The translations under genes and the position numbers were made by a program. DNA of 37,850 nucleotides, from the NCBI GenBank assembly GCA_946554325.1, contig CAMNSB010000006.1:1-37850 (forward strand), in the 5' to 3' direction. The notes below the pieces were generated by a model, which was given only the letters and a program-made list of their open reading frames with translations, did not search any database and was not told the DNA's origin. Of this stretch, positions 31,977-37,850 are shown piece after piece. Positions within the stretch are counted from its first letter, which is position 1. Every line of letters starts with the position of its first letter. The stretch is from an uncultured Mycoplasmatota bacterium (GTDB taxonomy: Bacteria; Bacillota_I; Bacilli_A; RF39; UBA660).

Positions 31977-32110
31977 GAACATGGTTTGGGATGAACAATT
32001 CCTTCAATGACTCCAGCTAGAAATACGACTGCTGCAGCAATTCCTAGTGCTACCCAAGTGGATGATCCTCCCGTTATCCTTTCTAATTCTTGATTATTTA
32101 ACTTCTGCAT
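31973..32110 (-). CDS. Double-glycine leader peptide B, putative bacteriocin precursor (45 aa)
   Basis: Missed by the ORF track. MQKLNNQELERITGG fits the double-glycine consensus exactly (Leu-12, Glu-8, Leu-7, Ile-4, Gly-2, Gly-1). The 30-aa core starts SSTWVALGIAAAVVFLAG, strongly hydrophobic with GxxxA/G-type spacing, and ends VIEGIVHPKPCS with a single cysteine. AAAGGAG lies six bases before ATG 32110, inside the end of the accessory gene. Together with peptide A it makes a plausible two-component pore: one hydrophobic helix and one cationic helix. Confidence 0.8.
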   Translation of the reverse strand: MQKLNNQELERITGGSSTWVALGIAAAVVFLAGVIEGIVHPKPCS

Positions 32111-32522
32111 TTTGCTCTCCTTTCAGACAAGAGGTAAAAATCGTCAAGAGACTTTTTTTCTCGTCATAAATCATTACTGTAAAAATCTCTAATAATTTAT
32201 ACTCTTTTTCTTTCAAATTAATCATTAAGGTTACTTGATGATAATATTTTTTTTCTTTTTTTAATATATTTCTTAGTACTTTTTGTATTTTTACTTTATA
32301 TGTTTTTCCTTCTATACTTATTTTCCTTTCTTTATTTAATTTGTTTAATACTTCTGTATTTAGTACTAATTCTACTGTGTTATCATTTTTTAATGTTGCT
32401 AATTCTTTATAATAAGTTTTATAAGAATGATTTTGTAAATAGATGGTGCTTATTATTAGGATGAGGATAAGTAAGAGAAAAAGATAGATACTGCTATTAT
32501 AATTTTCAAACTTTTTCTTCAT
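32094..32522 (-). CDS. Bacteriocin export accessory protein, single-pass (142 aa)
   Basis: The start is placed at ATG 32522 (AAAGGAAAGTGTT before it; the track's 32576 lies deep in the transporter gene). It overlaps the transporter by 17 bases. One membrane helix (about 12-31, IYLFLLLILILIISTIYL) is followed by an external domain KTYYKELATLKNDNTVELVLN, EGKTYKVKIQKVLRN and HQVTLMINLKEKEYKLLEIF, strand-rich like the beta-barrel end of HlyD/MFP proteins but without the long coiled coil. This fits the reduced accessory proteins of Gram-positive bacteriocin clusters; homology to HlyD is not certain. Confidence 0.65.
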   Translation of the reverse strand: MKKKFENYNSSIYLFLLLILILIISTIYLQNHSYKTYYKELATLKNDNTVELVLNTEVLNKLNKERKISIEGKTYKVKIQKVLRNILKKEKKYYHQVTLMINLKEKEYKLLEIFTVMIYDEKKSLLTIFTSCLKGEQNAEVK

Positions 32523-34596
32523 AACACTTTCCTTTTTCAATATGAATAATTTGATTAAATAAATCTTTATTATCAAAGCGATGAGATATCACAATAATCG
32601 TTTTATCTTTTAGCATATGGAACATATTCTTTAGTATTTTACGTTCTTTTTCAATATCAATCTGACTGGATGATTCATCAAATATATAAATATCACTATC
32701 TTTTAATATACTTCTAGCAAGTATTAGTCTCTGTCTTTCCCCTCCACTTAGATTAAAACCATTTTCTTCTATCATCGTTTCTAGTCCTAGGGGTAGTTTT
32801 TCTATCACTTCATCTAGGCACATTTTAGATGCTATTTCTAGGACTTTTTCTTTTTCTATTTCTCTTTTCATTACCATATTTTCATACATTGTATCAGTAA
32901 ACAGATATTCATTTTGTGATACATAAGTTATTTTTCTTCTTAAGGTTGATAGATGATAGTGATTGATATCAATTCCATTAATTTTAATATTTCCATAGGG
33001 AACTTCAATATAACGCATGAGAGTTTTTACTAAAGTTGATTTTCCAAAGCCACTTTCTCCGTAAATAAATACTTTGTTTTTATAGGGTATTTTTAGGTTA
33101 AGTGAAGAAAATAGGGGTTTGCTATTATAAGAGAAAGAGAAGTTTTTATATTCTATCATTCCTTTTAGGTTTTCCCTTTCAAAGTATTCCTTCATAGCAA
33201 ATGATTCTTTATGGATAGTAAATAAATCTTCTACTCGTTCTTTGGATACTCTATATTCTCTATAGTTTTTTAAAAGATTACTTAGAGTTTGAAAAGATGA
33301 TACACTGTATGATAAAATGCTTTGAAAAATAATTAATTCACTTAAAGATAGTTTCTTTGTTATCACTAGTCTACCACCTAATAATAGTATTATTGTCATC
33401 ATGATATGATAGATATTATTTTTTAGAAATTCTTCTATATAGTAAAAAAGAAAGAGTATATAATGACAATCTAGGAAAGATAGGTACTTCTTTTGAAATT
33501 TCTCATTGGTATGTTCTTCCATATGAAGTCCTTTTACGACATCAAAGGCTGTAATAATTTCAATTAAGTGGGAATTGATTTTTTCTTCTTGTCTTAATAG
33601 TCTTTTTAATTTTTTCTTATGGGGTGTTTTTAATAAAAGCTCTATTCCAAATAAGATGATTAGAAAAATAAGACTATAGCTAGCAAGATGGGCATTTATT
33701 GAAAAAAGAATGGTTAAAAATGTAAACAGCGAGACTAGTTCTGGGATGCTAATTGATAAAGTGGTTGCTATAAAGTTTTTTACTACTGATAAATCTTTCA
33801 TCCGTGAAAGAATTTCTCCTGTTGTTCGATTTTTATAATAGAGATACGGAAATGAAATAATTTGTTCCAAAATTTTACTTGTTAGGCTAAAATCAAAGAT
33901 ATTGCTCCATTTTAAGAGTGTGATATTTCTTACTATACTTATACTTTCTTTTAACAGAAAAAGAAAAATCATTACACCACTAATTTGTATTAAATTTTCT
34001 ATACTTTCTAGTGTTAGAGCATATTCAAGCAAATATTTAAAGTGATATGCTGTTAAAATATTAAAAAAAGCATAAAGGATACTAAGACTTATAATAATAA
34101 AGGTTGGGATGCTATTTTGTCTTAGATTTATCAAAAATGAATTGGCTATTACTTTTTTTGCTATAAAATTAGGTAATTTTTTATTTGGTTTTAACAGTAT
34201 ATATTTGAAGCTAGTCATGAGTTTGAATTCTGATAAAGAAAGAATTCTTTTTCCTTTGGCAGGATCCATTACAGTGACTTTTTTGTTTTTTAGATTTATA
34301 TCATATAATACTAAAAAGTGTTGATACTTCTTATTTATTATTACATGAGCAATACAGGGAAGATCTTCTTTTTTTATATTTTCTACTTCTCCTTCTACAC
34401 CTAGTGTTTGAAAGCCTAATATTTCTGCTGCTCTCATTAAATGATAAGCACTGACTCCATTTTTGGTAGTAGATGTTAACTCCATTAAGTATTCTTTTGA
34501 GACATTCCCCCCGTAATATCTAATAATGGATAGAAGAGAACAAATTCCACAATCTTTGATTCCATCTTGTAATACAATCTCTATTTTTTTTACAAT
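32506..34596 (-). CDS. Peptidase-containing bacteriocin ABC exporter (C39 family), apparent AUU start
   Basis: The track's Met (34485) would remove the catalytic cysteine. The frame is open upstream through KIEIVLQDGIKDCGICSLLS and IIRYYGG to ATT 34596, seven bases after AGGAGG; no ATG, GTG or TTG exists in frame up to the preceding stop. This gives 696 aa, typical for the family. Peptidase triad: Cys16 (DCGIC), His93 (YQHFLVLYD), Asp111 (VMDPAKG). Six membrane helices follow, then the ATPase: Walker A GESGFGKST, signature LSGGERQRL, Walker B DIYIFDESSSQID, and SHRFD. It cleaves after Gly-Gly and exports peptides A and B. The Walker B region has FDESSSQID instead of LDEATSALD; the catalytic Glu is present. 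Confidence 0.88.
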   Translation of the reverse strand: MVKKIEIVLQDGIKDCGICSLLSIIRYYGGNVSKEYLMELTSTTKNGVSAYHLMRAAEILGFQTLGVEGEVENIKKEDLPCIAHVIINKKYQHFLVLYDINLKNKKVTVMDPAKGKRILSLSEFKLMTSFKYILLKPNKKLPNFIAKKVIANSFLINLRQNSIPTFIIISLSILYAFFNILTAYHFKYLLEYALTLESIENLIQISGVMIFLFLLKESISIVRNITLLKWSNIFDFSLTSKILEQIISFPYLYYKNRTTGEILSRMKDLSVVKNFIATTLSISIPELVSLFTFLTILFSINAHLASYSLIFLIILFGIELLLKTPHKKKLKRLLRQEEKINSHLIEIITAFDVVKGLHMEEHTNEKFQKKYLSFLDCHYILFLFYYIEEFLKNNIYHIMMTIILLLGGRLVITKKLSLSELIIFQSILSYSVSSFQTLSNLLKNYREYRVSKERVEDLFTIHKESFAMKEYFERENLKGMIEYKNFSFSYNSKPLFSSLNLKIPYKNKVFIYGESGFGKSTLVKTLMRYIEVPYGNIKINGIDINHYHLSTLRRKITYVSQNEYLFTDTMYENMVMKREIEKEKVLEIASKMCLDEVIEKLPLGLETMIEENGFNLSGGERQRLILARSILKDSDIYIFDESSSQIDIEKERKILKNMFHMLKDKTIIVISHRFDNKDLFNQIIHIEKGKCYEEKV

Positions 34597-34663
34597 TATT
34601 TCACCTCCTGTCTTATTATTGGCGATTGGTTTTAAAATTCGAAGAAAATATTGAAATTTTTAG

Positions 34664-34699
34664 AAAAAAATAAAAATACCTGTTATATTGGGTATTTTT
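34664..34699 (-). terminator. Terminator between the HEXXH gene and the bacteriocin operon
   Basis: Minus-strand AAAAATACC/GGTATTTTT (9 bp, 10-base loop) followed by a long U-rich run, starting at the stop codon. Confidence 0.85.
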
Positions 34700-34700
34700 C

Positions 34701-35594
34701 TTATCCTTTTATACTTTCTTTAATAATGGATTTTCTAAGAAATAAATCTTCTTTGGTACCACTTACCTCTTGGCACTGGTTTTCAAAATCATTTATATAA
34801 CTATTTAATAGTTTTTGATATATTTCATCATATGTAAGATGTTCTTTGTCACTTGTATTTTCGTGATAGTTTGCTACTACACTTTCTTTTGTTTTTTCTA
34901 AATAGAGCAAATAATTGTCATAGCTTGCATCTTCTCCATATGATGCTTTTAGACGTTGAAATGCTTTTTGTACTTTCTCTTCTGCATATTGATAAGCATA
35001 ATATTCTTCTGGAATCATTCGATAAATATAATGTCTTTTTTGCATCATTTCTTTATTATTATAAATATCCATGGCACCATTTCTACTTCCCCAAACAATA
35101 TATTCTGAGTGTTCTTTATAGGCATCTTCCATATTTAGCTGGTACTTATTTAAATAATATCTAGTCATAATATGGTATTGTTCGTGATAGAGACAGTCTA
35201 GTAGTTCATAATTGATTCTAGTTATTTTTACTCTTTTGGTTTTTCCATTTTCTATTACTTGCATAATACCATCTTCTATGAAGTTTTTTCTGCTGTATAT
35301 TTTCTTATTTTTTTTATCTACACAGAAATCCATATAAAAGTCATCCCATCTATAATCACTATCTAGAAGTTCTATTTCGAATGGCTCTCTTTTTAGTTTT
35401 TGAGCTTCTATTTTTTCTATTTGTCCGAGGAGGATGATTCTATCTTCTTTTTTTATTTTATTCCAGTTTATAGAATGAAATAGAGAAAGTATAAAGTCTT
35501 CTTGTTCTTTTATGGATAATTGTTGATACTCTATACTATATAAAATATAGTCTTTAATATGCGCTAAGTCACAGATGCTTTCTACATTTGTCAT
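34701..35594 (-). CDS. Putative zinc metallopeptidase-like protein with HEQYH motif
   Basis: 297 aa, no signal peptide or membrane segment. The helix YELLDCLYHEQYHIMTRYYL carries HEXXH at His137-Glu138-x2-His141; a candidate third ligand Glu lies in MIPEEYYAYQYAEEKVQKA about 55 residues later. Just before the motif is a two-strand segment (DDFYMDFCVDKKNKKIYS and VIENGKTKRVKIT). The last 80 residues are helical. I do not recognise a named family. It lies 15 bases after the transglutaminase-like gene and ends at a terminator, so the two form their own operon. It could process a secreted or host protein, but no export signal is seen. Confidence 0.6.
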   Translation of the reverse strand: MTNVESICDLAHIKDYILYSIEYQQLSIKEQEDFILSLFHSINWNKIKKEDRIILLGQIEKIEAQKLKREPFEIELLDSDYRWDDFYMDFCVDKKNKKIYSRKNFIEDGIMQVIENGKTKRVKITRINYELLDCLYHEQYHIMTRYYLNKYQLNMEDAYKEHSEYIVWGSRNGAMDIYNNKEMMQKRHYIYRMIPEEYYAYQYAEEKVQKAFQRLKASYGEDASYDNYLLYLEKTKESVVANYHENTSDKEHLTYDEIYQKLLNSYINDFENQCQEVSGTKEDLFLRKSIIKESIKG

Positions 35595-35609
35595 ATCATT
35601 TCCCCCTTT

Positions 35610-36524
35610 TTACATGTGATAGATTAAAGTTTTATTTTTTCCTTCATAATGATTGGTATAAGAAATAGCATCACTTTTTGTAATTTCTTTATACGTATAT
35701 TTATTATCTTCTTTAGCTAAACTGTAATATAACATATCATTTTTTAGACTGATTGCATATAGGTTTATCAATTCCCAGTCCTTTTCTAGTTCTTGTCCTT
35801 GAGATGGTGTTTTATATAGTGGTATTGTTGAAACATTAGTCCAATAATCGTCTTGAAGAAAGTCTCTTTGGATATTGGTTATACAGTATTTTAAGTCGGT
35901 AAATTCATCTATATTACTATAAGTGTCTATTTGTTCTTTTATTTTATTCATTCTATGTATGATAAAGTCATCAGATGATTGTCCATCCCACTCTTGGTAT
36001 AAGCGGTTTACTTGTTTTTTGATATCATTTTCTTTATATTCTTCTTTTATATAACCAATTACTTGATCTTGTTTTTTTAGTTTCTGTTCAAAGTTTCCTA
36101 TATATTCTGTTTGTTCTAGATAGCCACGCGTACTTAGCCCCATTTTGACACGGGTATAATCCCAGTTATATGTGGGATCTGCTTTTAGGGGAGTATTTTC
36201 GCTACTTGTTAGGGTAACATCACTATGTTCCCCTTTTTGATTTACTGTACTATCTTCTTGTAGCAATTCTTTTAGAAGAATAGAATAGACATCCCTTGCA
36301 AAGGAAGTACATACTGTCCAGGTGGATGATACATTTTCTAAGTCTACTGTTTGATTTCTGATTTCTTCTTGTAGTTTACTGCCATTTGTAAGTTTTACAC
36401 ATAGAAAATACCTTGGATCATAGGAAAAGATGGCACAACTTCTAAGGTATAAGTAACGCTTTTTTTCATCCATCGACCAATTTTTATTTTTTAATTCATT
36501 ATCTAATAATGCTAACACATTCAT
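35610..36524 (-). CDS. Transglutaminase-like (papain-fold) protein, possible cysteine protease
   Basis: 304 aa, no signal peptide. Order and spacing suggest a transglutaminase core: Cys72 in STWTVCTSFARDVYSILLKE at a helix start, His100 in KGEHSDVTLT, Asp116 in KADPTYNWDYTRVKMGL. The N-terminal 45 residues form a helical lead-in (EKKRYLYLRSCAIFSYDPRYFLC). The C-terminal half is helical and polar. The triad is inferred by eye only. The role may be peptidase, deamidase or crosslinking. It begins an operon behind a consensus promoter and precedes the HEXXH protein; their pairing hints at joint action. Confidence 0.55.
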   Translation of the reverse strand: MNVLALLDNELKNKNWSMDEKKRYLYLRSCAIFSYDPRYFLCVKLTNGSKLQEEIRNQTVDLENVSSTWTVCTSFARDVYSILLKELLQEDSTVNQKGEHSDVTLTSSENTPLKADPTYNWDYTRVKMGLSTRGYLEQTEYIGNFEQKLKKQDQVIGYIKEEYKENDIKKQVNRLYQEWDGQSSDDFIIHRMNKIKEQIDTYSNIDEFTDLKYCITNIQRDFLQDDYWTNVSTIPLYKTPSQGQELEKDWELINLYAISLKNDMLYYSLAKEDNKYTYKEITKSDAISYTNHYEGKNKTLIYHM

Positions 36525-36553
36525 ATCTCTTCCCCCCCATTTATTCGGTCACT

Positions 36554-36582
36554 ATTATAACACAATTTTTATGATTTGTCAA
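36554..36582 (-). promoter_or_regulatory. Consensus SigA promoter for the protease-like pair
   Basis: TTGACA (36577-36582), exactly 17 bases, TATAAT (36554-36559) with an extended -10 TG. It is the best promoter match in the window, and its -35 shares bases with the upstream terminator's U run. Confidence 0.88.
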
Positions 36583-36632
36583 AAAAAGAGATTACTGAAT
36601 CTAAACGAAAGGTTTAGTCATCATCTCTTTTT
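36581..36632 (-). terminator. Terminator after the short surface-protein gene
   Basis: Stem AAAAAGAGAT/ATCTCTTTTT with an inner CTAAAC/GTTTAG hairpin, ending in a U7 run on the minus strand. It is also nearly symmetrical on the plus strand. Confidence 0.85.
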
Positions 36633-36664
36633 GGCGCTTTTTTCAAAACTGTCTGGAAGTTCTT

Positions 36665-37528
36665 TTAAATTTGATATGGATTATTTATCGAACCATCTCC
36701 ACGGTCATTACACCATACTGCATCTTCTAGCTTTTCAGTATATTCTGTCATATTATCACGATACCATGTATCTATGACTTTCTTAATCGTTGAGTCACTC
36801 GTATTACCTGCCATATATCCTACGGATTCTTTAGAATTAGCGATTTCATTAAATGCACTTTTGCCTATTTGTGTTGCTTCTCCTGTTGTGTTTGTACACT
36901 TTCCATTTGTATCAGGACTTCCATTATAGATTAGTTTTATTCCTCCTGTATTAGTTGTTCTTACTATCTTCCAGCATAGTCCTGCAAACTTGACATTATT
37001 GTCTGTCACTGCTCCTCTATAATAATGTACTGGATACTTATCATCTTTAGTAGATGAAAATGTATAGACTCCTTTTCCATTGGTGTCTGATGATATTGCT
37101 CCTTTATCTAGAAGTCTATTTGGATTTTCTCCTGTAGTGCTAAGTAAAGCTAGAGAGACTTCTTCTCCATTTTTAACTAGTTGGTATTTTAAGAAGTCAT
37201 CTCTCATTCTAGTTTGTCCTTCATCTAAATCTAAATCATCTAAATAAATCTCATAACTACTATCCACTTTCCCTGTATTTTCTAGTGTAAAAGTATAACC
37301 TACTTGTGTTAATCCCTCTTCATCTGTTACAGGTATTGCATTTTCTAAGTGTATGCCACCTTCCATCGTATCATCTAGAACAAGTTTTAAGCCATCTGCC
37401 ATCATGGATAGTTCTTTGCTACCTCTAAGTGTTATTTGTAACCATGCAAAAGAGAGTCCAATTACCATGATAATTGCACTGATGGCTACTACGATTCCCA
37501 TTTTATGTTTCTTTATGAACTCTTGCAT
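36665..37528 (-). CDS. Surface protein of the M73/CalY-like type, probably shortened
   Basis: The preferred start is ATG 37528 (AAAGGA eight bases before), giving 287 aa; 37573 is possible but lacks a good ribosome site. One hydrophobic signal/anchor helix (MGIVVAISAIIMVIGLSFAW) is followed by a CalY/TasA-like beta domain (YTFTLENTGKVDSSYEIYLDDL, TRMRDDFLKYQLVKNGEE) paralogous to the giant protein's N-terminus, then a C-terminal domain with KFAGLCWKIVRTTNTGGIKLIYNG and TWYRDNMTEYTEKLEDAVWCNDR. The end switches suddenly to GDGSINNPYQI. Relatives as I recall them continue well beyond WCNDR, so an internal deletion is suspected. Likely role: an extracellular matrix or adhesive surface component. 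Confidence 0.7.
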   Translation of the reverse strand: MQEFIKKHKMGIVVAISAIIMVIGLSFAWLQITLRGSKELSMMADGLKLVLDDTMEGGIHLENAIPVTDEEGLTQVGYTFTLENTGKVDSSYEIYLDDLDLDEGQTRMRDDFLKYQLVKNGEEVSLALLSTTGENPNRLLDKGAISSDTNGKGVYTFSSTKDDKYPVHYYRGAVTDNNVKFAGLCWKIVRTTNTGGIKLIYNGSPDTNGKCTNTTGEATQIGKSAFNEIANSKESVGYMAGNTSDSTIKKVIDTWYRDNMTEYTEKLEDAVWCNDRGDGSINNPYQI

Positions 37529-37590
37529 AGTTTCATTCCTTTTCTCTTTTATTTTCCCCTTTTTTATATGCATTATCCACTCTATTTTTC

Positions 37591-37615
37591 ATCATAAAGG
37601 TGGTTACTTTATGAA
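37591..37615 (-). promoter_or_regulatory. Operator-like dyad upstream of the short surface-protein gene
   Basis: ATCATAAAG-N7-CTTTATGAA, matching the dyad at 4045-4069 in both arms (one mismatch) and in spacer length. It lies 63 bases before the preferred start. Confidence 0.6.
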
Positions 37616-37850
37616 TAGCATTTTATCTAAGATAATAGAAAAATAATGTAGAATTTTATCATCTACTTTTTTAAAATGATATACAGACATTAGTTTCTTG
37701 ATTGAATTTTTCTGAAACTATGAAACTTGTAAATTAAATATGATTTGAAATAGGAATACTAGAAATTGGTCTTAGGAAAAAGACTTTTTCTAGTATTTTT
37801 TGTTCTGAATTTATGAGAATGCTCATTTTACAAGAGAAAAACAAATGTGT
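37616..37850. other. Intergenic right edge
   Basis: No ORF that I can support. It should contain the promoter of the short surface-protein gene, but no clear -35/-10 pair stands out. It carries the plus-strand terminator at 37755-37801 and a small ATGAG-AATG-CTCAT hairpin near 37814-37827. Confidence 0.6.
37755..37801 (+). terminator. Strong plus-strand terminator-like hairpin
   Basis: AATACTAGAAA/TTTCTAGTATT (11 bp) enclosing GTCTT/AAGAC, followed by TTTTT on the plus strand. On the minus strand the tail is not U-rich. No plus-strand gene precedes it in the window. Confidence 0.65.

Noticed and set aside
32523-32576. Track start of the bacteriocin accessory protein at 32576
   Set aside because: It would overlap the transporter gene by 71 bases and lacks a ribosome site, whereas ATG 32522 has AAAGGAAAG.
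1-37850. CRISPR arrays, rRNA and tRNA genes
   Set aside because: No regularly spaced short direct repeats, no rRNA-like stretches and no tRNA T-loop signatures in cloverleaf context were found.
1-37850. TGA read as tryptophan (Mycoplasma code)
   Set aside because: TGA ends several clear genes (rluA-family, the LOG gene, yqzL, peptide B) and Trp codons in conserved proteins are TGG.

Overview
This is an AT-rich window from a low-GC Gram-positive bacterium (Bacillota). The core gene order follows Bacilli: rpsU-yqeY-yqfC-yqfD-ybeY-cdd-era-yqzL-recO, then glyS, infC-rpmI-rplT and rpsB-tsf. YqfC and YqfD point to a spore-forming ancestry. Repeat-rich M73/CalY-like surface proteins and the overall style suggest an uncultured gut Bacilli lineage (RF39/Erysipelotrichales-like); that placement is inference. 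TGA is a normal stop here and Trp is TGG, so this is not a Mycoplasma-type code. Every gene I can support lies on the minus strand, so transcription runs from high to low coordinates.

Layout from the right edge (first transcribed): (1) 36.6-37.6 kb, a shortened surface protein. (2) 34.7-36.6 kb, a consensus promoter driving a transglutaminase-like protein and an HEXXH protein. (3) 31.66-34.6 kb, a compact bacteriocin locus: a C39-peptidase ABC exporter that appears to start at AUU, a one-helix accessory protein, two double-glycine precursor peptides and a small membrane protein. The last three are absent from the ORF track. (4) 25.5-31.6 kb, the rpsU-to-recO housekeeping block, including a 27-codon YqzL-like gene. 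(5) 22.9-25.4 kb, two paralogous TPR-like proteins, the longer being an internal duplication. (6) 20.8-22.9 kb, a very short T-box leader controlling a LOG-family gene and glycyl-tRNA synthetase. (7) 15.5-20.8 kb, a pentapeptide-repeat protein, an unknown protein, a class-I glutamine amidotransferase-like hydrolase, a DUF1292 protein and an 835-aa protein of unknown role. (8) 10.8-15.5 kb, translation genes: infC (AUU/AUC start behind an attenuator), rpmI, rplT, rpsB, tsf, a thioredoxin-like lipoprotein without its CXXC, and frr. L20 and S2 both carry a similar SAP/Rho-N-like C-terminal tail. (9) 4.4-10.6 kb, SDR, methionine gamma-lyase-like, AlkD-like, RluA, NagZ-like, thioredoxin-like lipoprotein and TtcA genes, closely packed. 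(10) 0-4.1 kb, a giant repeat surface protein whose 3' end is cut by what looks like an IS3-family terminal inverted repeat at the window's left edge.

The most interesting points are the hidden two-peptide bacteriocin locus, in which the small membrane protein shares a spacing pattern with one of the toxins; the 25-bp dyad shared by both surface-protein promoter regions, together with a 16-bp inverted repeat flanking the giant gene's promoter; the minimal T-box; and the paired tails on S2 and L20.
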